A program made the translations under genes and the position numbers. Of a stretch of DNA of 64,000 nt, positions 11,060 through 23,000 are shown in pieces; position 1 is the stretch's first letter, and each line of letters starts with the position of its first letter. The stretch comes from Micractinium sp. NFX-FRZ. Its lineage: Eukaryota > Chlorophyta > Trebouxiophyceae > Chlorellales > Chlorellaceae. The stretch lies in assembly GCA_029339195.1 (NCBI GenBank), contig JAPTJF010000086.1, positions 101,132-165,131 of the forward strand. The letters are read 5' to 3'. The notes beneath the pieces are model-generated. The model saw only the letters and a program-made list of their open reading frames with translations. It was not told where the DNA came from and ran no database searches.

Positions 11060-14000
11060 CTAGTGCCGTGCAGCCGCTGGCCCTGGGCCGCCTTCGCACC
11101 ACCCGCCTCCGCCGTCTAGCACATCCTCCAGCCGCAACACTGCCTGCTGCACCGAATCCAGGGGAAGCAGCTGGAACCGCCCTCCCCGCCGCGGGTGAAG
11201 AATGAGAGCTTGCAGCTGCACCGCATGCTGCTGCGCCGCCGGCTGCCGCCCGCGCGCCTCCGCCCCGGTGCTGCCGGGCCGCGCAGATGCCAGCAACCCA
11301 GCCAGTGCGTCTGACACAGGCGCGACACGAAACAATAGCCGCCGCTCCCGCTGAAACACCGCCGCCAGCGAGGCAAAGCGCTGCTGCTGCTGCTGCTGCT
11401 GCCGCTGCTCAAGAGAAGCGGCAGGCGGCTGGCCGCCGCTGCTGCCGCTGCTAGCTGGCAGGGGCAGCACAACAAGGTACCTCCCGGGGCTCGCCTCCCA
11501 GTCTGCCAGCCCCATCTCCTGCACACGGCCAGCCGTCATCCCCCCGTCACCGCGCCTGCTGCCGTCGCTGGTTGGATGAGGCCTGCCCGCGGTGGCGGGA
11601 TCGCCCTCCACAAATGCATCTGCAGGGCAGGCACACGCAGGCAATGTAAGTCTTACGACAGACCGGCGCAATGCAGGGTGTGACTGCTGCCTGATCAGGG
11701 CACTGCTGCTTTGGCCCGCAGCATGACGCCCCTGTCAACGCCACAAGCAGCACCCATCAGACTGCAAGCACTCAGCAAAGGAGGGGGGACCCAACCACAT
11801 GACACCATGCATGCCTCCAGCCCCCACTCACCTTCGCCGCCGCTCAACATGTCCAGCAACCACTTCATGCCCAGCAGGGCGCCCGCTAAGAGAGCCACGC
11901 CAGCAGCCTGACGCAAATCCACCAGCTGAAGCACCTCTCCCGCCACCTCTGCCACCTCATGCCACAGCTGCTCCCACTGGCTCGCCACGTGCAGCGCCTG
12001 CAGTGCCAGGCGGGCGGCCCATGCCCTGGACGCGCCGGGGGCTGCCAACGGCGTGGGCGGCAGCGGCGCTGCGCGCAGCACGCGCTGCTGCTGCTGGGCA
12101 TTCACGCCACCCACCAGTGCCATCCACGTGGCAACCTGCTGCTCGTCTGCAAGGCTGCCAGCATATTTGGCCACCAGCAGCTGCTTGCTGCTGCCGCCGC
12201 TGGTACTGCGGGTGGGGCGGTGCTGGCGATAAGCCAGCAATGCCACCTGCTGCTGCTGCTGCTGCTGCTGCCTGCTGCCGCCGCACCGCCCCAGCAGCGC
12301 TGCAGGGAGGCGCCGCCACCAGGGGGCGCACAGGCAGGCACCGCTGCCTTCCCTGCTGCTTCCGGAGAAGTGCATGAGGTGGGCGCACAGCGCCCGCTGC
12401 CCACCGGCGTCCGCCCATACCAGCTGCAGCCTGCCGCCTGCCAGCAGCTGAGCCGCTGCCCGCACGCCCGCGGAGCCGCTGCGCCACCCGCTGCCGCTGC
12501 GGGCCAGCCGGCTGTGAAGCGCCTCCAAGGCTGCCCTTGCGCTGGCCAGCTGCTCGCCGCGCCCCAGGAGCAGCACACAGATGGGTGCCTCTGCTGACAT
12601 GCTCACCGCTGCCCCCTCGCCGAGATGGCAAGCACCCAGCTCCCGCTGCTGTGCTGTGAGTGCCTGCAGGTGCAGAACTGGCTGCAGCATGTGCCGCTCT
12701 ACCTCTGCTGCCCAAGCAATGCTGTTGGTCAGCAGGCTGCCCTGCACCACTGCCGCCGGCTGGGAGGCTGGCCCGCCCCGCCAGAAGATCAGCGCTGGCG
12801 CTGAGCTGGCACCCACAGCCTCTGCCCACAGCGCACGATCGGCTGGTCTGCAGCAAGTCAGCCAGCAGCCAAAGAGGGGGAGGTGGTTGGGTTAGAACAG
12901 CGCAGAGGAGTCATAATTTCGCCATCGGTTGCTACCCCTTCCCACAGCAGGTGCAGCCAGGAGCACGCGGCCAGGGTTATTCTGCTTAACAGGGCAGCCG
13001 GCTCCCTCACCTCCACACAGCCGTGGCCGCCACCAGCCTCCCCTTTGCTCCCGCCACAGCACCCAGTAACTCCAGCGGCTGCTGCCGCCCCTCTGGCAGC
13101 AGCACCAGCAGCGCTGTGCCACCTGGCGACGCAGCGGCGGCGGCTCGCAGCCACGGCCTCAGCAGCCGAGCGGTGACCAGGGGCAGCGGCGGCAGGCGAA
13201 GCAGCTGTGTGGCGGCAAAGGCTTGCAGCTCGGCAGCTGTGAAGCGCCCCCGGAAGACCTGAGCACAGGACAGGTCGGTGCAGCCGGCGGGCAGGCCAAC
13301 CACTGCCGGCAGCTCGTGAGCGGGCTGGTGAGTGGCAAACAGGCGAAGGTTGGAGGCTAGGTAACGCACCTGCAGGCATGGAGGAGCGCAGGCAGAGGGG
13401 CGGGTGGTCAAGCAGGGCAACATGAGCAGCAGCACAATGCATGGGCGGCGGCGGCGTCTGTGCGAGAGGCCGGCAGGGGTGGAGTGGGGTGGGAGGCTGC
13501 AGCAGCCAAATAGGTCGGCAGTTGCCGCGCTGGGGCCAGCAGAAGGCAGCCCCGAAGATGCTGTGTTGCGCTGCTGCGCAGCCGCCGCCGTGCACCCAGC
13601 AAGGCACGCACGGATCGTACGCTTTGCCCGCTGCCATGCCCGCTCACCAGCATTGACTGAGAATCAAAGTCAATGCGCCCGAAGCGCGCCACCCCGTCCA
13701 GCTCGTGTGCCGCCGCCTCCCAGTTTGGGCTGAGCACGCGGCAGTAGGGCGAGGCATGCGAATAGATTTGGATCAGCCAGGGTCGGCTGCCGGCTTGGTG
13801 GGTGCTGCCGCCGTCGCCGCCGCCGCTGCTGCCGCCAGCACCCAACACCTGCCGATAGAAGCTCCTTTCATCGAGCTCTTCGGTTTCAGAGGGTATCCGG
13901 CGTGGGGCGCGCGGCTGCTGCCAGAAGCGCTGCCAGGCTTCCCGGCGCTGCTGCTGCTGCTGCTGCTGGTGGCGCGTGAAGGGGTCGCCAGTGCCGGGGC

Positions 14001-14357
14001 TGCCGCTGCCGGTGCTGGTCAACGTCTCATACGCGGCTTGCACCTGCAGCCACTGCTCCTTGGCCACAGGGCTGGGGTTCTGCAGCCGCGGCGGTTTAGT
14101 CAGTTTAGTGTGCGGTTGCAGAGGAACAGCTGGGCTGGCGGGCGGCAGGGTCGACGGGCTGGCGGGTGACTGTTGGCGGCGGCGGCAGCGGTAACACGCA
14201 CCTTGTCTGGGTGCCAATGCAGCGCTTTAGCTCTATATGCGCGCCGTATATCCTGTAAGCTTGCTGTCCCAGGCTGGAGCCCCAAAACTGTGTGGGGGTC
14301 GGACAGCCCGCGGACGCCGCCGCTGAGCAGCAGCAACAGCAGCAGAAGCCAGATCAT
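11060..14357 (-). CDS. DNAJC16-like ER membrane J-protein with thioredoxin-like domain
   Basis: An Hsp40 co-chaperone that would stimulate an ER Hsp70 (BiP). Exons (minus): 14357-14202, 14079-13648, 13369-13011, 12847-11832, 11619-11060, giving 840 residues. A signal peptide (MIWLLLLLLLLSGGVRG) is followed directly by a J-domain: DPHTVLGL, IRRAYRAKALHWHPDK with the essential HPD, then EQWLQVQAAYETL. A poly-Gln stretch and a thioredoxin-like region follow (RPWLIQIYSHASPYCRVLSP); it keeps one Cys where active thioredoxins have CxxC, so it is probably not redox active. More beta/alpha Leu-rich sequence follows, then a membrane span near residue 640-655 (GVALLAGALLGMKWLL) and a Ser/Gln-rich tail. 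The J + thioredoxin-like + late TM order and the length match animal DNAJC16 (about 780 residues). Intron 1 splits directly after HPDK. Confidence 0.85.
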
Positions 14358-14855
14358 GGTCGCGGCATCGTAGTAAGCAGATGCGGAGTGTGCAGGCCAG
14401 CCGCACGAGCAAGAAGCCTGACCGAGCTGTCCGCTGATTCTGGCACCAGCGGTGCGCTGCAGCGCGCTGCGGCGCCCTGCTGCGTCACGACTACCGGCTC
14501 TTGCTCATGGCATCCGGCAGCATGCATCCTGCTGGAATGCATCAATTTCTCACGGTACAATTGCAAACAGCTCTCTGGAGCTGGGTGCAGGTCTAGAAGG
14601 CCATCAGGTGGCAACTGCACAGCCCCAATAACGCCGTTGCACAACCACTGAAAACGCAAGAAGAAACCAAAAGAGAGTTGGAGAAGGCATGCTGCAGGTA
14701 TAAATAAAGCATGTTGATTGAGCTGTTGGGCAGGCCGCTGTGGCGATCTGCTGGGCATGGTGGCTGCTGAGGCAGACAGCCTGGGGCCCCAATCAACGTA
14801 GGCGCAAATGCAACAGCGCCGGTGTGCGGAGCTGAATGGCCGCCACAAACGTGCT
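14358..14855. other. Intergenic region between J-protein start and protease A end
   Basis: About 500 bp between two leftward genes. It holds the J-protein promoter and the protease 3' UTR. An AT-rich TTTATTTATA block is present on the minus strand near 14700; nothing else is supportable. Confidence 0.5.
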
Positions 14856-17800
14856 TCACAGCCAGTGCCTCCTCAGCGCCTCCTCAATCCAAGTCCTGCA
14901 AATCCAGGGCGCCGAAGCATCGAGCTCGGGCCGTGTGCGTGCATCCAGGAGCCCTGCTCTCCGCTAGAGCACCCCCCGCCCACAAAAGTGGCGCGCCCCA
15001 GCATGCATGTCGCCTCCCCACCCAAAGCCGCGCACCTGTAGTCTGCGACGGAAGTGTAGTACCCAAGCTGAGTTGCGTTCGCGCCACAGCCGTCACCCAT
15101 GGATGGGATACCGTAGGACACAACGCCCCCTGGGTCAAGCAGAGGCAGCAGCGGCTGGTAAGTGTACGTGGGCCGTGGCAGTTGGTGGCCGCGCACGAAT
15201 ATTGCACCGCACAACATTAATGCAGCGGCCAGCCTTGTGGCTCGCACCCTGGATGCTGCAGACAGCCAAGCAGGCGGCCTTCCCCAGCGCTGCCTGCCAG
15301 GCTGCCAGGCTGCGAGCACTGCCTGCCAGAAAGCACACTCGGTGTTGTAGTTATAGTCGCACTACAAAGGGTGAGCTATACTTCTGTCATACAGCCTCAC
15401 CTGGGTGTCTACCCTCCCATCGATTGCCAGGGGCCCTCCGCTGTCGCCGCTGCACGAGTCGGCGCCGCCCGAGCCGCCGGCGCAGAGCTGGCCAGCCGGG
15501 TACCTGCCCTCCCGCCTCGTGCACTCTGCCCGGCCCACAATGGGCAGGGTGGTGAAGCTGCAGGGGGGGATGGATAGGCAGGAGCCAACGGCAAGGCAGG
15601 GGGGAGAGGAATAGGGAGGCAGTTGAGGCGGCGGGGTGATGACAGGGCGTGATGAAGCATGACCTGGCAAGGTGGCGCATGGCTTGGCATGCATCATTGG
15701 CATGGCCATATGGCATGCCTCACCTCCTGCTCCCTCTTCACCGCCCTCGCTGCGCTCCTGCACAGCGCACCTGCCTGCAGTCATCCGTGCCCCCGGCCCG
15801 CCCACCTTCCCCCTGTTGCTCGCCCTCCCTCTCACAGCAGCACGTCGCTGGCGCTCCCAGACTCAGTCACACCCCAGCCCGCGGTGAAGACGCGCTGCCC
15901 ATGCCGCAGCTTCTGCACGGGTTGGCAGCACAGTGTCGTATGGTGGCACTGTTCAGGGCGGGAGCTGTGGAGGCACAGAGACTTCCCTGGCATCAGTACC
16001 AGTAGTGGGAGGCTGGCACCTAAAAGGGGTGGCGGCACAGGCGGGCACTGGCAGTGCACCACCCGTCTGCCCACTGGGCAGGCCGCAGCTACTGCACGGG
16101 GTGGCAGCATAGTCTGTTAGGGTGGCACCATCCAGGGAGGGAACTGTGGAGGCACTGGCAATGCACGACTGGGTGCACCAGTGCTTGTGCTGCTGCAGCT
16201 TCTGCAGGGTGGCATTGTGCACCAGAGCTGGGGCGAGCATTATAAGCAAACAAACGCGGTCGTGGCTGCGCCCGGACTCGGGGTTGCAACTCATCCCCAC
16301 ACTGCTAGGCAGCACTGGGACCGCCCCGGTACTGCCGCCCCGGTGCTGCCGCCCCGGCCTGCGCACCAGGGACGGGGCTGCCAGACTAATGGGGCGGAGC
16401 AACGTGGTGTTGACGGGCCTGCAGCGCAGGCGGGCACGAGCGTAGGTTGGCCAGTGGCTGGTGGCCCGGCCTACGGGTTGCCGGCACGGTGCCGGTGTGC
16501 CAGCTGAGACATGTGCACGCGGGGTGCACAAGTGCCTGGCCCTGGGTTTGGTGCCCCTCCTGCTGCCCTGTGTGCAGCATCCTGCGCGGTGCCAAGGCCC
16601 CACTTGCTCACCCCACCCACCGACTTGTGCTGAGTCACCCGCTAGTGGCGGACTTGGGTTGTGCCAAGTCCTCTGCACTCTCTTCCCCACTTACGCACCC
16701 ACCAACCACAGCCCGCCACCACCTGTCCAGCTGGACCATGCTGCTCGATACTGTTGCATTCCCAGCAAGTGTTGCATTCGAGCTCTTCGAATGCCCCCCG
16801 CCCACACACACACCTGTCCAGCTGGATCAGGGCGATGTCATGCTCGTTTCTTTCAGAATCAATGTCGTAGCCTGGGTGGGCAATCATGCGCTGCAGGGAG
16901 TACGGTTGCATTGGGTGGGCGGGTGAATGTTTGATTGATTGAGCGGTGGGAGCAGCAGGGCAGGGTGTATTGTTGCAACGGTGGGACCAACAAAGGCAGG
17001 GCAGCATGTGTTGCTGCAGCCTGTGGGAGCAGCAAGGCACCATGTGTTGCTGCAGCCAGTGGGAGCAGCAAGCAGCCGAGTTTAAGGGGTGGGGGTGGGC
17101 GTGGGGGTGGGGGGAGGGCAGTGTGCCAGATGTAGGCAGGTATGCCCACAAGCGCCTCAGCTAAAAGAAGGTGCATCATGCATGCAGCGAGGTCAAGGGA
17201 GGCCGCTGTGACAGAGAATAATGGGGCACTGCAAGAGGGAGGGGGCAGGCAGTGCCAGCAGACATTGGGCCAGGACACACCAGACTGCAGGTGGCAGCAA
17301 GGCATGTGCTGGCACCACACATTGGGGGCACCGCATCAGCTTCGGCCGTGCCGGCATGCAGCGGCGTGCTGCTCGCAGCGCGCCAGGCTGCTGGGTGGTT
17401 GACAAGGCAGCGGACGGAGGTGTGGCATGCATGCAGTGCGCAGCAGCACATGGGATTGGGCATGCATGCAGTAACATGCAGTACCTCAAGCAGGTGCCGT
17501 GCCTCTCCATCTCCCGGAGATCGGCCCATCAGTGCACGCGTGCAGGCCTGAGTGAAATGCGGGCCTCCCTGGCAGGAGGGGAGCCGGAGTGCATACGCAA
17601 GAGGCACACCGTGCTGTGCAGACAAAAAAAAAAACAGTCGGAACTACAAAGGAACACACAGCACACACAAGCGCCCGGTCTCACCACTGGGAAGCGGGTC
17701 TCTTGGTAGCGGATTGACCTGCGGGTGGTGTCAAAGCGCAGATCGATCCCCGCCATCTGCAGCCAGACAGGGAGCGGGGCGGGCAGAGCGAGGCAGGCTG

Positions 17801-19267
17801 TTGGGAGCACGCGGGCGAGGGCTGTAAACGCAGCCAGGCGGAGCTTACAGGCGGGCCAGGCAGGGAGGCAGGGCGAGAGGATCAGCGTCGATCACTGGGC
17901 GGTCCCCTGCGAGCGAAAAAACCGAGTAAAGTTTTTAATCTGTGTGCGGGGCGGTGAGGCGCAGCAGTGGGGTGCGGCGCGCACGATGCGGCAGTTGGTA
18001 CAAGGCAGGCGGGTAGGCCGGTGGGGCAAGCAGGCTGTGGGGCTGTGAGCACACCTTGATTGCATCAGGCCACCTCCAGGGACTGCTAGATCCGGTTGGA
18101 CCTGTATTGAACAGGCAGTGCGCTGCCTGTGCGTGGGACAGGGAGCAAGGCAAGGAGGCCAGGCGGGAGGCAGGGCGGGAGGCAGGGATGAGTCTGGAAA
18201 CCCTGTGGTAGGTGCTTAGCTTGGTTGCATCACACACTGCAGCCACACAGCTACCCTAGCGCATAGGGCCCCTGCTGTGGACCTGCTGCGCCCCTCCCCC
18301 TTGGGCCCCTCTGCCTTAGCGGCAGCTCTGAACGGCATGTGGCCAGCCCGCTCACCGTGAGCAGCACGTTCCTCCTAATCAGCGTGGCCCCGCAGTTGTG
18401 AGAGTCACCCACTGCGTGTGTACAGGGCAAAGCAGAGGGTGGGGCGGGAGGAGAGGGTGGGTGGTGAGCGGAGGGTGCCGCAGGGGCCGTTCCGGGGGCA
18501 GGGGCAGGAGGGGGGCAGAAGGCAGAGAGAGGGGAAGCTTATTGGGTGTGGGTGCATGCCCAACGGGTACCGGGTGCCACGGGGGCGCGGAGGGGGCCAA
18601 AAACGGACCCAGAGAGGGGCCGGGGCAGAAACAGGGCGGGAGGCACCAGGGTCGGAGTGCAGGCAGGAGGGCCAGGGATGAAACGGGGTGTAGGGGGCAG
18701 TACGGGCCGTGGGGTGTGCAGCTCACATGACAGTGATGCCATGTATGGGAACTGCCCCATGCGTGCGACCCGGCCCTGCGAGATGGCGCCAGTCACACCG
18801 CCGGGCCTGCCCTGCGGCGCACTGCAAGTGTCACAACCGGGCAGGCGGGTGGGTGGGTGGCAGACAGGTGGGTGGCACATGGCAATGTGGGGCAGGCGGC
18901 ATTTGAGTCTCATTTTGAGATGACGATGTCAGAGGTTTATCAGCATTGGCACCCTGTGCTGGCACCGGATGCTGGCAGCCGGGTTCCAGCATCCACCCCC
19001 GCCCGCTCCCCCCCCGCTGCCTCACAGCGGCTTGGTCCATGCGGAGGGGTGAATGCCACGGGCCACCGACTCTGCCCGCCTGCGCTCCACCTCCCGCAGC
19101 GCCGCTGCTGTGCGCCTGTCCTCGGCTGCCATGAAGGCGCGCTGCTGCGGGGTCGCGACGCGCGAAACGCTGCGGTCGAGCGGGGGTCCCGCCCGCGCCG
19201 TGCGGGCGGCGGTGCCAGCCAGCAGCACGGCCACAGCCAGCAGCAGCGAGAGAGTGCGGTGGGTCAT
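14856..19267 (-). CDS. Secreted trypsin-like serine protease A (S1 family)
   Basis: A predicted secreted endopeptidase of 352 residues, 11 exons (minus): 19267-19026, 18821-18727, 18411-18356, 18126-18055, 17756-17685, 16890-16814, 16418-16367, 15912-15836, 15557-15401, 15154-15036, 14895-14856. A signal peptide (MTHRTLSLLLAVAVLLAG) and a propeptide containing LDRSVSRVATPQQRAFMAAE precede the catalytic domain. The triad is complete: His in LLTAAHCL, Asp in EHDIALIQLDR, Ser in CSGDSGGPL. The Asp in GGADSCSGDSGG sits at the base of the S1 pocket, predicting cleavage after Lys/Arg. The C-terminus ends RTWIEEALRRHWL. Intron positions are the same as in protease B, so the two are a tandem duplication. 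Exon 10 starts with an eight-residue insertion (PLLPLLDP) relative to B; it rests on the acceptor TTACCAG, chosen because the nearer acceptor breaks the frame. Confidence 0.9.
16040..16215. repeat. Exon echo: ~180 bp duplication of protease A exon 8 start and flank
   Basis: The block running from the exon 8 start leftward into its intron (15906-15975, AGCTTCTGCAC...GTGGAGGCA) recurs at 16086-16160 with many substitutions. A third short piece (GCAGCTTCTGCAGGG) sits at about 16190. Only the copy at 15912 gives the conserved KLRHGQ peptide in phase. Confidence 0.7.
16718..16800. repeat. Exon echo: copy of protease A exon 6 end, shared with protease B
   Basis: ACCTGTCCAGCTGGA, the complement of the exon 6 end plus its donor, appears at about 16724 and again at the true site near 16812. 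The spacer carries TGTTGCATTCCCAGCAAGTG, which is also found in the matching intron of protease B (near 21982-22020). The echo is therefore older than the gene duplication or has been homogenised between the copies. Confidence 0.75.
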
Positions 19268-20095
19268 GCTTCTTCTTTGACTGCACTCGTATCCGAGGTA
19301 TGGGCACAACTAAATCAGTGAAGAGGGGCAGAGGCGGCGGCGCAGGCGGTGTTGGCGGCAGAGAGGGAACCATATGCCTACTGCCCCCCGGCAACAGGAG
19401 ACGCGCCTGGTTGCGAATTCAACCTTGTCTGCAGGCAATAGGATCACTCCCATGTCTCCAACATTAGCCCCGTGCGTCGCTGCCAGCGCGGGAGGAGGAG
19501 AGGGCGCAGGCCGGAGCCACACAAGAGGCAGCTCTCAGCAAACCAAGCCACCAGGGATTCACACCTGGGCGAAATGACTTCCAGAACAGCGCAGAGGGGC
19601 CTTCAAGTCCACCGGAGCGTGCCGATCGTGCCTAAAGTTTCACCCAAGAGCCTGTGTGGACGCCAATTGCCACCTTTCTGTGCAAGCAATGGCCGATGCA
19701 ACGGCACGAATCCAGGGGGACGTAAAGATCGTTGCCCAGTACTTTCTGCCATGTGCTGCGCCACGCTGTGGGTGTGCCGCTGCAGCGCCCTGGAGGTGCC
19801 ACAGCCGATCCCTTTTACAGGGTCGGCGGAAGAATGCAGTAGCTTGGAATGAATGCTGAATCCAAAATCCAAAAGGGAGAAGGGATCAAATTAGGGGAAG
19901 TAGTCATACAGCATGCAGTTTGGGAAATGGCGCTGCAAACCGGCGCAAAAGCACACACTGTGCATGAATTGCCGAGGTGGGGAGGGGGCAAGCGGCCCAG
20001 GGCGCGGACTTGAAAGAGCGTCCCGGCAGCCTGCCGGTCTCCTCTCGGCGTCAAGCTATCGCATTATTTTTAATTTGGTCCCTCATAGCAGCAGA
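19268..20095. other. Spacer between the tandem proteases
   Basis: About 830 bp with the promoter of protease A and the 3' UTR of protease B. A minus-strand TGTAA is present at 19814-19818. No gene was seen. Confidence 0.55.
19814..19818 (-). terminator. Candidate TGTAA polyadenylation signal of protease B
   Basis: First minus-strand TGTAA after the protease B stop codon, about 280 bp downstream. Confidence 0.4.
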
Positions 20096-23000
20096 CTATA
20101 GGCGGTACTTCCTCAGGACATCGTCGATCCACTTCCTGCAAGGGGCCGCGGGTGGGGCAGGTGCGGCGGGGTGGGCGGGGCCCGCAGGGCGAAAAGGGGC
20201 CGGCAGCAATCTGTTCTTGCCGCACATGGTGCATGGACCTACCAATAACAGGGTGCACAGCACAGGCACGGGAACAGGGGCACTTTGTCTGCTCCCCGCC
20301 CAACTGCCCTCCGCTGCCGGCCCCGCCCCGCAGCACCGCTGCTGCTCCCTCCCGCATGCTTTTGTGTACACCCATTAAGCAAGTACAAGGCTTACCTATA
20401 GAACATGACGGACGTGTAATATCCTGTCACTTTCGGGTCAGACCCGCAGCCAGTAGGGCCGTACGATACGACACCGACCTGCAGAAAGAAGGGGGGGACA
20501 TGTCTAGTCTAGTCTAGTCCTTACAGCTTGGATAAGCCGGCCGGCAGGGGTGAATCACGTTGCTGCGGCGCGCACACGCAGGCCGCGTCTAATCTGTGCA
20601 CACCCCTAGCAGGCTATGCACACCGTGGTCGGTGCCAGACCATCTAGCAGCCATGGCTCCTGGGGCTGCGCCACTCCCTAAACCGCCCCGCCCCACCCTA
20701 TCCCACCCCGCCCCGCCCACAAGCAGCCCTGACCTGGACGTCGGTTTTTGCATCGATCTGCAGCGGCCCGCCGCTGTCGCCGCTGCACGAGTCGGCGCCA
20801 CCCGAGCCGCCGGCGCAGATGTGGCCCGCGGGGTACCCCCCCTGCCGCCTCGTGCACTCCTTGCGGTCCACAAAGGGCAGGTAGGTGTAGCTGCAGGGCA
20901 GGAGGGCCGGTTGTGTTGTTAGTAGACAGTTATGAGGGGCAGGGGTGGCCGCGGGGCAGCCCCCCCGCCGTGTCTGGTGCGCATTGCCCCCCCACAGTAG
21001 GCAGGCAGGCAGGTGGGTGCACGTAGGCACCGGGGAGGGACGCAAGGGGCTTGGAGGGTGGGGGGGCGCGTCCCTATGCACGTGTGCGTGAGTGTGTGAG
21101 TGTGCATGCATGCTGACCAAAGAGGTCATGAGAATGGCACACGGCCCGGCCGGCTCCCCCAAGCTGCGCCGCGCCGTGCCGTGCCCTCTCCACCCCTCCT
21201 CTTCTCTCCGCTTCGAACCCATCTGCCCTCCCACACACCCAGCCAGCCAACCACTCACAGCAGCGCTTCGCTGCCTCCGGGCGCCGTCTCAGTCATACCC
21301 CATCCTGAGGTCATGAGAGTCTGTCCCTGCCTCAGCTTCTGCGGGGCACAGAAGTGAACAAGCACATGCATAGGGTGCATCAGCGCCTGCCCGTGCCTCG
21401 GCTTCTGCAGCACACCGTGCCTCAGCTTGTGCAGCATAACGTCGCTCAGCTTCTGCACCGCACTTTGCCTCAGCTCCTGCAGCACACCCCACATGTGCGT
21501 GGGGCGGGGAACAAGCGGGGCCCGCCCGATGCACAGCAGCAACAGAGCATCGGGAGCAGCAGCAGCGGCTGCGGCAGCAGACGAGACAGCCAAGCAGAGC
21601 ATGCCACACTGGACACCTTGCACACTGGCGCGGCAGCATGCAGCCCCCCACCCGCACAGCCCAATAGGCAGCCCTACACTCACAAAAGTGGCTGGGGCGA
21701 GCGCGATGGGCGGGAAGGCGGTCGTGTTCACCGGCCTGCAGCGGCGGCGGCAGGCGCAAGTGCAACGGTCCTCACACGCAGGCTGCTTTCAAAATGTGCA
21801 GCAAGCCTGCCATGCTCTGGGTGCAGCAAGCCTGCCATGCTCTGGGTGCAGCTGTGGGTGCAGCTCTGTATGACCCTTTCTGCTGGAGGCTCTCCGGCCT
21901 GTCCATGGCGCAGCAGTGCTTCCGCCCCACCCTGCCCACCTGTCCAGCTGGATGAGGGCCATGCCCTGCTGCCTTGGTACTGTTGCATTCCCAGCAAGTG
22001 TTGCATTCCCAGCAAGTGTTGCATTCAAGCTGCATGAGTGCGACCCCTCCTCACCTGTCCAGCTGGATCAGGGCAATGTCATCAGCGTAACCGTCATTCT
22101 CATACCCAGGGTGCACGATCAGGCGCTGCATGGCGGGTGTGGCAAGAGGGGCGGGCAGGCAGGTGGGTGGGCAGGCAGGCGGGGTGTGCATGCTCAGGCA
22201 GGTAGGCGGGTGGCCCCTCCCGGAAGGACAGCTCTTCCGCCAGCACTGCTGCCCACGCTGTGTTGGAGGCGCCGTCAGGCTTCACATGTAATGCTGCCAG
22301 CGCTGATGAGGTGCTGTGGAGCGCACGCACAGCTGGGGTGCATACGTCGCGGTTGCTGCGCTGCAGGCGCCCCGTACCAATTATATTAATTTATAACCAT
22401 ATATATATATATATGGCCCGCACTCACCACTGGGAAGCGGGTTTCGCGGTAGTGGAAGAATGCCAGGGTGTCGTCCCACCGCAGGTGGATGCCGCCCACC
22501 TGCATGATACAGATTCAAGAGAGGAGGTTGGAAAGGTCATGAGCAGGGCTAGCTGTTGACCTTTTTGCAGATCCAGTGTATGGTATGAACGGCTTGCCAG
22601 GCGCAGGTGGGATGCCGCCGACCTGCGGGGAGCACAAAATGGGGGAGAGGCTTGTCAAGGGGTAGGGCAGGGCGGGCCACATGATAGAATAGTTCCTTGT
22701 CTTGCAACTGAGGCTGGCGGGATGCCAGAATTGGACACAGGAGGCAAGCCGAGCGCCAGGCAGGCAGGCGGGCAGGCAGGCAGGCAGGCAAGCACGCGCT
22801 GGAGCGGGGCAGGGCAGGCGGAGGAGCAGGCAGACAGGTGGCGGGCCCGCCCAGCACCCACCTTGACCTTGTCGGGCCACCGGTAGCCGTCGCCGTTGAT
22901 CAGGCAGTGCGCCGCCTGGGGATGGCACAGCGGGAGGGGCACGGGGGCCGGGGCTTGAGATGCAATGAACCCTAACTCAGGCGGTGAGGCACACCGGCAG

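Noticed and set aside
15105..15125. Acceptor CCCAG next to GGCGTTGTG as start of protease A exon 10
   Set aside because: It would shift the frame relative to exon 9. The acceptor at 15155 keeps phase and adds a short insertion instead.
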